DNA of 64,000 bases from assembly GCF_020400825.1 (NCBI RefSeq), contig NZ_JAINVH010000012.1:1-64000 (forward strand), given 5' to 3'. Position numbers and translations under genes: made by a program. Each line of letters opens with the position of its first letter. Position 1 is the first letter of the stretch. The notes under the pieces were generated by a model that was given only the letters and a program-made list of their open reading frames with translations, ran no database searches and was not told the origin of the DNA. This document shows positions 53,017-62,504 of this stretch, one piece after another. The stretch is from Streptomyces sp. HPF1205. GTDB lineage: Bacteria > Actinomycetota > Actinomycetes > Streptomycetales > Streptomycetaceae.

Positions 53017-56000
53017 ATGCCGCGTGCCCTTGCCAGGGGACCCCGCCCGCCCGCCCGCCCGGCCCGTCTCGCCGCCGTGCTGCTGCTCACCGTGGCCTGC
53101 GCCGCGGCCGCCGTGCCCGCCACGGCGGCGCCGCCGCCCGTACGGACCCCGCTCGACACCGCCCCCGCCGGGCAGGCGCCCGCACCGCCCCGGCAGCGCC
53201 AAGGCGTGGTGCCCGGACAGGTGCTGGTCACCCTCGACGCGGACACCGCCGTCACCGGTGCGCCGCTGCCCGGCACACGCCTTTCCGCCCGCACCCCGCA
53301 CACCAGCAGCCCCGCCCTGGACGCGGCGCTGCGCGCGGTCGGCGCCACCTCGCTGCGGCCGCTGGTCGCGCGCACCGACCCGGCGGTCTCCCGCAGCTAC
53401 GTGGTGCAGACCCGCGAGCACGACTCGGCGTCCGCCGCGCTCGCCCTGCAGCGCGCGCCCGGTGTCGCGTACGCCGAGCCCGACCGCTACGTGAACACCA
53501 TGAACACCGGGGCCCGGCCGCTGCCGCGCGCCGCGCTCGCGGCGTACCCGCGCACCGCCCCCCGTACGGCCGCCGCGGACGACGGCGCCGACAACGGCGC
53601 CGGCGACGGCGCGATACCCGGCAACGCCGCCCTCACCACCTCCTCGCAGGCGCTGCTCAACGCCGGCGGCGTGGACGCGGTCGGCGCCTTCTCCCTGCTG
53701 CAGGGCCGCTACGGCCAGCAGCCCGGCACCGGCGAGACCATCACCAACGTCTCCATCGGCGACCTCACCGACCAGTCGATGGCCGACGCGGGCGACGCCT
53801 ACGTCCAATCGAACGGACCGACGACGGTCCTGAAGGACGGTCAGCGCTACCTCGACCTGCCGTCGATGCCGCTGATCCCGACGTACGTCGCCGAGGACAC
53901 CGGCGGCCTGGACGGCGCCGCGGCCACCGAGAACCAGGACCCCGCGCTCGACGAGGTGCTGCTCGACTTCGGTGTCATGGCACCGCTGGCCCACGACCGG
54001 CAGCGCCCGCAGGCCACCGGCAGCGGCTGGACCGACCTGCTGGGCATCGCCCCCGGCGCCGACTACCGGCTGGTCGTGCCGCAGCAGCCCACCACCGACC
54101 GGATCGCCGGCGCCCTGCTGGCCGCCGCCCACCAGTCGCCGCGCCCGGACGTCATCACCGCCAGCCTCGGCTTCGGCACCGACGCGCAGGGCTTTCCCGG
54201 CCGCTACCTGGAGGACGACCCGGTGATCCGCGCGGTCGTCGCGTCCATCGTGCGCGAGGGCGTGGTCGTGTCCATCTCCTCCAACGACGGCACCCGGCTG
54301 TACACCCCGGCCCCGGTCGGCCCCGACGGCGGCAGCACGCCGACCGACCTGGCCACCGACCCGCGGCGCACCACCACCATCGACGACGACGCGCTGTCCA
54401 CGACGCCGTCCCTGGTGCCCGACAGCGGCGCGATCGCCGCCGGCGGCAGCACCCTGGACGACACGCTGGCCGCGGGCCCGGGCGGCGACGCCACCACCGC
54501 CGAAACCAGGATCAGCGGCTTCGGCTCGTTCTCCTCCGGCTTCGGCAGTCGCGTGGACCTGTCCGCGCCCAGCGACAACGTCCTCGCGTTCTCGCACTCC
54601 GCCGGCGGCGGCCCGCAGGACGTGGACGTCTCCCTCAACGGCGGCACGTCCGCCTCCGCCCCGGAGATCGCCGCAGCGGCGGCCGTGGTGCTCCAGTCCG
54701 GCCGCCTCGGCGGACACCCGCTCACCCCGGCCCAGGTGCGGCAGATCCTCGTGCGCACCGGCCGCGCCGTCCCCACCCCGCCGCAGATCGACCGCGAACT
54801 GCACGTGGGCCCGCAGATCGACGTGGCCGCGGCCGCCCGGCGCGCCCTCGGCGACGCGCCCGGCACCGGCGGCGCGCCCGCGATCGTACGGCTCGCGGTC
54901 GCCCACCGCGTCACCATCGGCGGGCTCGGCGGCTCCTTCCTGGAGGCCGGCGACCCGAACCGGATCGACCTCGGCGACCGGGCCTCCGGCGGCACCGGCG
55001 AGGGACTGGTCGGGCCGGTCACCTTCGCCGCCGACGTCACCGGACTGACCGGCCCCGCCCGCTACACCCTCACCGTGGGCTCCACCGTCTTCCGCTCCGA
55101 CTCGCCCGCGATCCGCGTCACCCCCACCCAGCTCCTGACCGCCGCCGGGCTGCCGGTCGCCGCGACCGCCGACCGCCAGGTCACCGTCACCTACCGGGTG
55201 CTGACCGACGGCCGCACCCGCGCGGCCACCACCCGTACCCTCACCGTCGGCCCCAGCGACGGCACGTACGCAGAGGCGACCGCGCCGCGCGCCCCGGCCA
55301 CCGTCGCCGCCGGCCGGCCGGTCACCGTCTCCTACGACCTGACCGGCGTCGCCGGCACGTCCTCGCCGCAGCTCGTGGTGTCCACCGCCGGCCACTGGAA
55401 CCCCACGCTGGCGCCGCTGTTCACCGCCGCCTGGCACCAGGAACTGACCGCCGCCAAGGGCACGGTGACCATCCCGGCCGACGCCTTCACCGGCGGCGGG
55501 CTCTACGGCATCGGCATCGCCCAGTCCGGCTTCGGCGGCAACCCCAAGAACGTCGTGTACGGCGAGTTCGCGCCGGTCCGCGTGGTCGGCGGCGCTGCCT
55601 CGGACCGGCCGGCCGCGCCGCTGCTCACCGGCGTGGACCCCGTACCCGGCCACACCGCGGAAGCCACCCGCGCCGCATCCGGGTTCACGCTGCGCTACGA
55701 CGTACGGCAGGTGCCGGGGGCGCGCGGCGCGGAGGTGGAGTTCTCCTCCCCGGCGCCCACCCGGTTCGGCTCGCTGAACACCTTCACCAACGCCAACGGC
55801 ACCCGCCTCGACGACGACGGCGTCGACAGCCCCTCGGTGCTCCACCGGGTGCTCGCCGGCACCTCCGGCTCGGTGCGCATGGACGCGGCCGCACTCGGCC
55901 TGACCGGCTCGGACCTGTACGGGGTGCGCCTGCTCGCCCTCGACCGGGACGGCCGGATCACCGGGCAGGCGTCCCCGGTCTCCTCGCTGGCCTTCGACGA

Positions 56001-57039
56001 CGGCCTCGCCCCCGGCAACGCCACCGTGAGCGGCTTCGCCGCGGCCGGCGACCACTCGGTCGCGGCCCTGGCCCTGCCCTCGGGCGGCTCGCAGGTCCGG
56101 CACTACGCGACCGCGACCGGCGGCTACGGCGCCGTCATCACCTCCGACCCGGTCCCCGGCTCGGACTACGAGGTGGTGGGCGCCACCGCGGACCGGGTGC
56201 TGCTCGCCCACCGCACCGCGCCCGGCGGCGACGTGCGGTTCGAGACGTGGGACACCGCCACCGACACGCTCGTCGGCACCGCCGCGCCGGCCGCGGGGGA
56301 CACCTACGTCACCGGCCGGGTGGACACCGTCCACCGCCGGGGCGACCTGCTCCTGCGGGACGCCGGCAAGGCCGACCAGGTGCTCACGGTCGACCTGGCC
56401 ACCGGAACCGCGGGCGAGCCGATACCCGCCGATCCCGCACAGACGCCGGCCGGCACGTACGGCCTGCTGGCCGTCGACTCCTCCACCGGGCAGGTCTTCC
56501 TGGCCAAGCAGGCGGGACCGTTCAACTGCCTCGGCTCGGTCACCGTGGCCCGGGTCGACCCGGTCGCGCGGACCGTGGCGCCCGCCGGCACGGCCTCCGG
56601 CTGCGGCCACGGCCTCGCCTCGGACGGCTCGGGGTCGCTGTACGACCTGTCGGCCACCGAGATCAGCGTGAACATCGTCCCGACCGGGGTGCTCGGCGTG
56701 CTGGACGAACCGACGGGCACCGCCACCGGCTCGGTCACCGTCCGGCTGGGCAAGCCGTCCGGGCTCGCCGTGGACGGCCCGCACCACATCGCCGTCGTCT
56801 CGTACCCGACCCCGGTCGGCACCCCCTACTTCGGGGCTGGCATGTACGTCCCGGACAACAACGCCACCGGCCGGCTCGTGGTCGTGGACCTCACCACCGG
56901 CACCGTGATCCGCACCCTGCCCGGCTTCTCGGTGGGCACCCACGGCGGAGCGGAGAACGCGATCCAGCTCGACCCGGCGACGCGGACCGGCTGGACCTTC
57001 GGCCCGGACGACGCGCAGATCCAGCAGTTCTCCTATTAG
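53017..57039 (+). CDS. Large secreted subtilisin-like (S8) protease
   Basis: 1340 residues, ATG 53017. Signal peptide RLAAVLLLTVACAAAAVPAT with cleavage near ATAA. An inhibitor-like prodomain (VPGQVLVTLDADTAV, VVQTREHDSASAALALQRAP, VAYAEPDRYV) ends near residue 170. The catalytic domain has the Asp strand TITNVSIGDLTDQ, LLGIAPGADYRLVVPQQ, PDVITASLGFG and NGGTSASAPEIAAAAA with Ser545. The usual His motif (GTHVAG) is not recognisable; APLAHDRQ is the nearest. C-terminal beta-rich domains (about 650-1340) include a propeller-like end. Probably extracellular degradation of proteins. Confidence 0.85.
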   Translation: MPRALARGPRPPARPARLAAVLLLTVACAAAAVPATAAPPPVRTPLDTAPAGQAPAPPRQRQGVVPGQVLVTLDADTAVTGAPLPGTRLSARTPHTSSPALDAALRAVGATSLRPLVARTDPAVSRSYVVQTREHDSASAALALQRAPGVAYAEPDRYVNTMNTGARPLPRAALAAYPRTAPRTAAADDGADNGAGDGAIPGNAALTTSSQALLNAGGVDAVGAFSLLQGRYGQQPGTGETITNVSIGDLTDQSMADAGDAYVQSNGPTTVLKDGQRYLDLPSMPLIPTYVAEDTGGLDGAAATENQDPALDEVLLDFGVMAPLAHDRQRPQATGSGWTDLLGIAPGADYRLVVPQQPTTDRIAGALLAAAHQSPRPDVITASLGFGTDAQGFPGRYLEDDPVIRAVVASIVREGVVVSISSNDGTRLYTPAPVGPDGGSTPTDLATDPRRTTTIDDDALSTTPSLVPDSGAIAAGGSTLDDTLAAGPGGDATTAETRISGFGSFSSGFGSRVDLSAPSDNVLAFSHSAGGGPQDVDVSLNGGTSASAPEIAAAAAVVLQSGRLGGHPLTPAQVRQILVRTGRAVPTPPQIDRELHVGPQIDVAAAARRALGDAPGTGGAPAIVRLAVAHRVTIGGLGGSFLEAGDPNRIDLGDRASGGTGEGLVGPVTFAADVTGLTGPARYTLTVGSTVFRSDSPAIRVTPTQLLTAAGLPVAATADRQVTVTYRVLTDGRTRAATTRTLTVGPSDGTYAEATAPRAPATVAAGRPVTVSYDLTGVAGTSSPQLVVSTAGHWNPTLAPLFTAAWHQELTAAKGTVTIPADAFTGGGLYGIGIAQSGFGGNPKNVVYGEFAPVRVVGGAASDRPAAPLLTGVDPVPGHTAEATRAASGFTLRYDVRQVPGARGAEVEFSSPAPTRFGSLNTFTNANGTRLDDDGVDSPSVLHRVLAGTSGSVRMDAAALGLTGSDLYGVRLLALDRDGRITGQASPVSSLAFDDGLAPGNATVSGFAAAGDHSVAALALPSGGSQVRHYATATGGYGAVITSDPVPGSDYEVVGATADRVLLAHRTAPGGDVRFETWDTATDTLVGTAAPAAGDTYVTGRVDTVHRRGDLLLRDAGKADQVLTVDLATGTAGEPIPADPAQTPAGTYGLLAVDSSTGQVFLAKQAGPFNCLGSVTVARVDPVARTVAPAGTASGCGHGLASDGSGSLYDLSATEISVNIVPTGVLGVLDEPTGTATGSVTVRLGKPSGLAVDGPHHIAVVSYPTPVGTPYFGAGMYVPDNNATGRLVVVDLTTGTVIRTLPGFSVGTHGGAENAIQLDPATRTGWTFGPDDAQIQQFSY

Positions 57040-57040
57040 T

Positions 57041-57086
57041 CCGGATACGGGGTCAGCCCGGATACGGGGTCAGCCCGGATACGGGG
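57041..57086. repeat. 17-bp tandem repeats after the protease gene
   Basis: CCGGATACGGGGTCAGC occurs at 57041-57057 and 57058-57074, with a partial copy to 57086, starting 2 bp after the protease stop codon and leading into the terminator. Confidence 0.85.
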
Positions 57087-57088
57087 AC

Positions 57089-57124
57089 GCGCGGGCCGGG
57101 ACGGGAGACCGTCCCGGCCCGCGC
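57089..57124. terminator. Very strong terminator between convergent genes
   Basis: GCGCGGGCCGGGACGG and CCGTCCCGGCCCGCGC make a 16-bp perfect stem with a GAGA loop. It serves the protease gene and probably the convergent LuxR gene. Confidence 0.85.
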
Positions 57125-57205
57125 ACGGCTCGTGCGAGGGCGCGGCCGGCAGCGGGCCCTGACCGGTCTCGTGCACCTTCGCCCTCGGACTCCTCGCGCC
57201 TGCCC

Positions 57206-58102
57206 TCAAGGGGCGTCGTCGTCCGCGTCGAAGGCGGCGAGCGCGTCGCGCAGGGCCGCCAGCAGCAGGAGTTCCCGGCTCGCGGCCGGCAGACTGGTGA
57301 CACGCGTGGCGAACAGCCCCTGCAGCCGGTCGGTGAGGGGCAGGACGGCGGGCATCGCCGCCGGCGTCGTGCGCTGTTCGCGGGTCAGCGCCGCGGGCAA
57401 CTCCACCAGCGCGAGGGGGTTCCCGCGCGCCTCGGCAGCGATCCGGCGCCGCACGGACGGGGGGACATCCGGGTGCGCGCGGCTCAGCAACGTGGCGGAC
57501 GCGGCCTCGTCCAGCGGTCGCAGGCGGTGCTCGGTGAGGCCGCCGGCCTCGAAGAAGCTGTCCGAGCCGCTGCGGCAGGCGGCGAGCAGGCCGATGTCGC
57601 TGCCGACCAGCCGCCGCGCCACGAAACCCAGTACCGAGGTGGTCGCCCGGTCCAGCCACGGCACGTCGTCGACCAGGAGCAGCAGCGGCGACCGCGCGGC
57701 GACCGCCCGCAGCAGGAGCAGGACGGCGGTGGAGGTCAGCAGGCGGTCGGGCGCCGGCCCGCTGCCGACGCCGACCGCGACGCGCAGCGCGTCACGGTGC
57801 AAGGGGTCGAGGACGTCGAAGGAGTCGAAGAGCGGGACGAGCAGCTGGTTGAGACCGGCGAAGGCGATGTCCGCCTCGAACTGGACGCCCGCCGCCCTCA
57901 GTACGCAGACCCCGCGCTCGGCCGCGTCCGCCGCCACCGCGTCGAGCAGCGCGGTCTTGCCCACCCCCGCCTCGCCCGTCAGCAGCAGGGCCGCGCCCCG
58001 GACCGCCGAGTCGTCGAAGAACGAGCGGACGAACTCCAGGTCCGCCTCCCTGCCGATCGGCGGCGTGGCGGCGGGACGCAGCGGGAGGTGCCTATAGTCC
58101 AC
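57206..58102 (-). CDS. Truncated LuxR-family ATPase regulator (N-terminal part only)
   Basis: 298 residues; GTG 58102 after GGGAGG. It aligns end to end with the first third of the 928-residue LuxR protein at 59669-62455: LTGEAGVGKTALLDAVAADA (P-loop), FEADIAFAGLNQLLVPLFDS, LLLLVDDVPWLDRATTSVLG (Walker B) and NPLALVELPAALTREQRTTP. It stops at DADDDAP, without the helical sensor region or HTH. It therefore cannot bind DNA and is probably a pseudogene or a dominant-negative remnant. Low confidence that it is functional. Confidence 0.75.
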   Translation of the reverse strand: MDYRHLPLRPAATPPIGREADLEFVRSFFDDSAVRGAALLLTGEAGVGKTALLDAVAADAAERGVCVLRAAGVQFEADIAFAGLNQLLVPLFDSFDVLDPLHRDALRVAVGVGSGPAPDRLLTSTAVLLLLRAVAARSPLLLLVDDVPWLDRATTSVLGFVARRLVGSDIGLLAACRSGSDSFFEAGGLTEHRLRPLDEAASATLLSRAHPDVPPSVRRRIAAEARGNPLALVELPAALTREQRTTPAAMPAVLPLTDRLQGLFATRVTSLPAASRELLLLAALRDALAAFDADDDAP

Positions 58103-58624
58103 CGGACTGCCTCCCACGGCGCAGGCGCGAGGAGAGCGCGATACCGCCTCCCGGCCCTCGGTGCACTGACGTTCGACTCCTCGTGTCATGCGACCACCCG
58201 CCCGCAAGGAATGTCCGGATTTCCGCGGTCACGCGGGCCGCGGGCGCGGTGTCCCGCGGCCGGACGGTCGACGCGGCCGCCGTTCCCCCGCTCCGCGCGG
58301 CGCTTCGTCCGGGCGCGGGCGCCCGCCGGGCACCGTCGAATGACCGATGCGGTACGCGGCCGCGCGCGGCAGCATGGTGGTGCCCACCCCGGGCAGTCAG
58401 GTGTGACCCCACCGGACACGTGCCGGACACGTGCCGGGCGGGAACGGCCGGGCAGGGTGTCCGCCACGTGTGTCCCCTGTGCGTCCTGTGCATGTGCATC
58501 GTGTGTGCTCCGTGTGTGCGCCGTGGGTGTCCTGGGTGCCGGGTCGGGCACGCCGGCCGCCACCCGGCGGTCGGCGGTGGCATGGGGTGGGCGGCGGGCG
58601 TCCGACGAGAGGAGATCCGACGTG
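58103..58624. other. Intergenic region with TG-rich low-complexity sequence
   Basis: 522 bp between the divergent truncated LuxR gene and the YccA-like gene. No gene recognised. 58412-58433 holds two copies of CCGGACACGTG; 58455-58560 is a run of GTGTGT/CTGTGC-type sequence, unusual for this genome and possibly a slippage product. Confidence 0.5.
58412..58433. repeat. Two copies of CCGGACACGTG
   Basis: Adjacent 11-bp direct repeats, each with the dyad CACGTG, about 190 bp upstream of the YccA-like start. They could be a paired binding site. Confidence 0.6.
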
Positions 58625-59536
58625 ATGGGTGTCGAGCAGCGTGCGCTGGGAAGCAGCAATCCGGTGCTGGCCCGGCACGGGCACAAGCGCGGGAGCGGGC
58701 GGAAGACCGCCGCGTGGGATCCGCCGGCCGAGGTCCGCGTGGGAGCCCGCCGGATCGGAGCGGACGAGGCCGCGCGCCATGGCGCGGACCATGGCGCGGA
58801 CCAGGTCCACCGGCCTTCGGCCGGCCCGTCGCCGAACCGGGTCGGCGACCTGATGACCATGGACGCCGTCACCGTCCGCACGGCCCCGGCACTGGCCACG
58901 GCCCTGCTCGCTGCGGTCCTGACCTGGATCGTTCCGCCGGTCGACCCGCAACGCTCCGGTCTGTCGTACGCTGTCGCCTGCGTCGCCGGTCTGCCGGCCG
59001 CGCTCCTGGTGGTCCTCCAGTGCCGCGGGCTGCGGCCGTCGCCCGCGCTGGTGTTCCCCTTCGCCGCGTCCGAGGGCGCCTTCCTCGGCCTGCTCGCGAA
59101 CACCGCCTCGGCGCAGGTCGCACCGGGTGTCTTCGACCACCTCGTCCTCGGCACCATGGCGGGCTGCGCGGGCGTGGTGGCCGCCTACCGCCTGCACCTG
59201 ATCCGGGTGGCCCGCCGCCCCCGCGGCTACGTACTGGCCGGGCAGATGGGCATGGTGTTCCTGATGGCGGCCGACACGCTGTTCTCCGTCCTGACGCGGA
59301 CGGACGGTCTCGGCTTCCGCGGCGGCGCCCTCGGCGTCCTCACCGGGCCGGCGGGCCTCGTCCTCGGCACGTCCTTCGCCGTACTCCACTTCCGGCAGGT
59401 CGAGGAAGGCATCAACCACGGCACGGCCCGCCGGAACACCTGGGGCGTGGTGTTCGGACTCGCCTTGACCCCGGCCTGGCTGTACGTGGAGACCTTGCGC
59501 CTGTTCACGCTCGTGGAACCGGAGGACCTGTACTGA
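58625..59536 (+). CDS. Bax inhibitor-1/YccA-family membrane protein
   Basis: 303 residues; ATG 58625 (GTG 58622 also possible) after GAGGAG. The opening LGSSNPVLARHG is the family signature, followed by a 60-residue Arg/Gly/Asp-rich linker and at least six membrane helices: TAPALATALLAAVLTWIV, SGLSYAVACVAGLPAALLVV, VFDHLVLGTMAGCAGVVAAY and others. Members interact with membrane proteases such as FtsH or act as ion channels; the role here is unknown. It lies between the two LuxR paralogues. Confidence 0.85.
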   Translation: MGVEQRALGSSNPVLARHGHKRGSGRKTAAWDPPAEVRVGARRIGADEAARHGADHGADQVHRPSAGPSPNRVGDLMTMDAVTVRTAPALATALLAAVLTWIVPPVDPQRSGLSYAVACVAGLPAALLVVLQCRGLRPSPALVFPFAASEGAFLGLLANTASAQVAPGVFDHLVLGTMAGCAGVVAAYRLHLIRVARRPRGYVLAGQMGMVFLMAADTLFSVLTRTDGLGFRGGALGVLTGPAGLVLGTSFAVLHFRQVEEGINHGTARRNTWGVVFGLALTPAWLYVETLRLFTLVEPEDLY

Positions 59537-59668
59537 ACGGGAGCCCGGACGCGGCCACCGGGAAGCGGCCGCCGAATCCCTGCGTACGCGCGTGCGAGCA
59601 CGCGGCCACCCGGCCGGGGCCGGTGTACCGTGTGGAAAGGCGCACGTCGCAGCAGGGAAGGAAGCCCG

Positions 59669-62455
59669 ATGAACGCCGTGGACCGCCCGGTCCGCACCGT
59701 CCCGGAGCGGTTGATCGGCAGAGACGGGGACCTGGAGTTCATCAGATCCCACTTCAACGGCTCGCCGGTCCACGGTGCGGCGCTGCTGCTGTCGGGCGAG
59801 GCCGGCATCGGCAAGACCGCTCTGCTCAACGCTGTGGCCGCCGAGGCGGCGCAGGCAGGCGACCGGGTGCTGCGGGCGAGCGGTGTGGAGTTCGAGGCGG
59901 ACATCGCGTACGCGGGCCTCAACCAGCTCCTCGTCCCGCTCTTCGACTCCTTCGACCGGCTCGAACCCGCCCACCGGGACGCGCTGCGCGTCGCGGTGGG
60001 CATCGGCGGCGGCCCGCCTCCCGGCCGTCTCCTGGTCTCCACCGCGACCCTGCTGCTGTTGCGTCTGATGGCCGAGGACAACGCGCTGCTCGTCGTGGTC
60101 GACGACCTGCCGTGGATGGACCGGGCCACCCTCTCGGTTCTCGGCTTCGTCGCCCGGCGGCTCGTCGGCAGCCGCGTCGGCTTCCTCGCGGCCTCCCGGC
60201 TCGCCTCGGACAGCTTCTTCGAGTCGAGCGGTCTGACCGAGTACCGCCTGGGTCCGCTGGACGACGCGTCGTCGGCCGAGCTGCTCGTCCGCACGTATCC
60301 CGGAATGTCGCCGGCGGTCCGCCGCCGCCTCGCGTCGGAGGCACGGGGCAATCCGCTCGCCCTCGCGGAGCTGCCCGCCGCTCTCGACGGCGACCAGCTC
60401 GCGGCCCGGGTGGGCCTGCCGTCCGTACTGCCGCTGGGCGAGCGCCTCCAGGCGCTGTTCGCGTCCCGGGTGGCGGAACTGCCCGAGGCGACCCGGGACA
60501 TGCTGCTCGTCGCCGCGCTCGACGGGACCGGCGACCTCAGCACGATCGAGGCCGCCGTGGCGGGCCGGGCCGGCGTGCGGGACCTCGGTCCCGCCGAGCA
60601 CGACCGGCTGGTCACCGTCTCCGGCGAGCCGCGGCGGCTGTCGTTCCAGCACCCGCTGATCGGCTCCGCGGTGGTGGCACAGGCGGGCGCGGCGGACCGC
60701 CGATGGGCGCACCAGGCGCTCGCCGACGTCACGCACGACCGGCCCGAACGCCGCGCCTGGCACCTCGGCGAAGCGACGTTCGCGCCGGACGAGAACGTCG
60801 CGGCCCAACTGGAACAGGCCGCGCGGCTGTGTCTGCGGCGCGGCGACGCGATCGGCGCGATGACGGCGCTCACCCGTGCCGCCGGGCTCAGTCCCGCCGC
60901 GGCCGACCAGGGGCGGCGGCTGGCGGAGGCCGCCTACATCGGCGTCGACGCGGGCGGTGAACTGGCGGGCGCGTCCCGGCTGCTGGCCGGCTCCCGACGG
61001 GCCGATCCCACCGGCCGCGGGTCCCTGTACGCGGCGGCGGCCGCTTCCTTCCTGCTCATCAACGAAGAGGGCGACATCGACACCGCCCACAGGCTGCTGG
61101 ACGGCGCGATCGAGGCCGGCGACCACGGCTACGACGCCCGCGACCCGGCTCTCGTCGAGGCTCTGTTCACCCTGTCCATGCTCTGCTTCTACAGCGGTGA
61201 GCCGGGCAAGTGGCAGTCCGTGCTCCGGGTCCTGGACCGGCTCAGCCCCGCGCCGCCCGAGCTGCTGTGGGCGTGCATGCAGACCTACGGCGACCCGGCC
61301 CGCACCGGCGCCGCGGGAGTGCGGGTCCTCGACAGGCTGCTGACCGACCTCGGCAGCGACCCGAACCTCCTCCTGCGCATCGGCACCACCTCCGCCTTCG
61401 TGGACCGGCTGGCCGCGTTCCGGGAGGCGAACGAGCGCCTGGCCGAACGCGGCCGGTCCGGCGCCACCCCGGTCCGCTGGCATCTGGCGGCGCTGATGCA
61501 CCTGTGCCTGGACTACTACGCGGCGGGCCGCTGGGCCGAGGCAACGAGCCTGGCGGACGAGGGCCTCGTCCTGGTGCAGGAGCACGGCTACCGCTTCTTC
61601 GCCTGCTGCTTGCAATGGGTACAGGCCCTCGTGGCGGCGGCCCGGGGCGACATCGCGGTGAACGCCGCGCTGGCCCAGGAGATCGTCACGTGGGCGTCCC
61701 CCCGCGGAGCCCACGGCGTGGCGCGCTTCGCCGACCACGCGAGGGCGCTGGCGGCGGTGGGCAGTGGCGACTTCGAGACGGCGTACCGGTACGGTGCGGC
61801 GCTGAGTGCGCCGGGGACGATCGCGCCGTACGTTCCGCACGCGCTGTGGGGCACGATGGATCTGGTGGAGGCGGCCGTGCGCACCGGCCGGGACGCGGAG
61901 GCCGCCGCGCACGTGGCGGCGATGCGGGAGTCCGCGATGGGCGCGCTCTCCCCCCGCCTGAACATTCTGCTGCTGGCGTCCGAGGCCCTCACCACCCCCG
62001 GCGACGAGGCGTTCGCGCTGTTCGACCAGGCGCTGGCCCAGCCCGGGCATTGGCCCTTCGAAACCGCGCGCGTCCACCTCTTCTACGGCGAACGCCTGCG
62101 CCGCCGGCGCGTGACGAGGCGGGCTCGTGAGCACCTGTCCGCGGCGCTGGAGGCGTTCGAACGCCTCGGTGCGGCCCCCTGGGCGTCCCGTGCGGCGGCC
62201 GAGCTGCGCGCCGCGGGCCACACCACGCCGACCGCCCCGGCACCCGGGCGCGTGTCGCTGACGGCTCAGGAACGGGAGATCGCGACACTGGCCGCCACCG
62301 GGCTGACCAACAAGCAGATCGCCGAGCGGCTGTTCCTGTCCCACCGGACCGTCGGCACCCACCTGTACCAGATCTATCCCAAACTCGGCATCACCTCCCG
62401 GGCCGCGCTGCGGGACGCGCTGACCGCCCTCGACCCGCCACAGGACGACGGCTGA
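59669..62455 (+). CDS. LuxR-family regulator with AAA/NB-ARC-like ATPase (LAL type)
   Basis: 928 residues; ATG 59669 after GGAAGGAAG. LAL layout: ATPase at about 20-330 with GEAGIGKT (P-loop) and LLVVVDDLPWMDRATLSVLG (Walker B), a helical-repeat region to about 850, and a C-terminal LuxR HTH (LTAQEREIATLAATGLTNKQ, IAERLFLSHRTVGTHLYQIY). It is a cytoplasmic activator that needs ATP and an inducer, as MalT and many antibiotic-cluster activators do. It is preceded by the YccA-like gene on the same strand. Its N-terminal third is duplicated at 57206-58102. Confidence 0.93.
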   Translation: MNAVDRPVRTVPERLIGRDGDLEFIRSHFNGSPVHGAALLLSGEAGIGKTALLNAVAAEAAQAGDRVLRASGVEFEADIAYAGLNQLLVPLFDSFDRLEPAHRDALRVAVGIGGGPPPGRLLVSTATLLLLRLMAEDNALLVVVDDLPWMDRATLSVLGFVARRLVGSRVGFLAASRLASDSFFESSGLTEYRLGPLDDASSAELLVRTYPGMSPAVRRRLASEARGNPLALAELPAALDGDQLAARVGLPSVLPLGERLQALFASRVAELPEATRDMLLVAALDGTGDLSTIEAAVAGRAGVRDLGPAEHDRLVTVSGEPRRLSFQHPLIGSAVVAQAGAADRRWAHQALADVTHDRPERRAWHLGEATFAPDENVAAQLEQAARLCLRRGDAIGAMTALTRAAGLSPAAADQGRRLAEAAYIGVDAGGELAGASRLLAGSRRADPTGRGSLYAAAAASFLLINEEGDIDTAHRLLDGAIEAGDHGYDARDPALVEALFTLSMLCFYSGEPGKWQSVLRVLDRLSPAPPELLWACMQTYGDPARTGAAGVRVLDRLLTDLGSDPNLLLRIGTTSAFVDRLAAFREANERLAERGRSGATPVRWHLAALMHLCLDYYAAGRWAEATSLADEGLVLVQEHGYRFFACCLQWVQALVAAARGDIAVNAALAQEIVTWASPRGAHGVARFADHARALAAVGSGDFETAYRYGAALSAPGTIAPYVPHALWGTMDLVEAAVRTGRDAEAAAHVAAMRESAMGALSPRLNILLLASEALTTPGDEAFALFDQALAQPGHWPFETARVHLFYGERLRRRRVTRRAREHLSAALEAFERLGAAPWASRAAAELRAAGHTTPTAPAPGRVSLTAQEREIATLAATGLTNKQIAERLFLSHRTVGTHLYQIYPKLGITSRAALRDALTALDPPQDDG

Positions 62456-62504
62456 CACCCGGCGCCCGTGCGCTCGCCCGGTACGCACCGCAGGCGGCGG
62501 CCGG

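Noticed and set aside
52717-56943. A 1408-codon open frame on the minus strand, antisense to the protease gene
   Set aside because: Composition is Gly/Arg/Val/Asp-rich with no domain; the plus-strand frame has a signal peptide, prodomain and catalytic motifs. The length is a GC-bias artefact.
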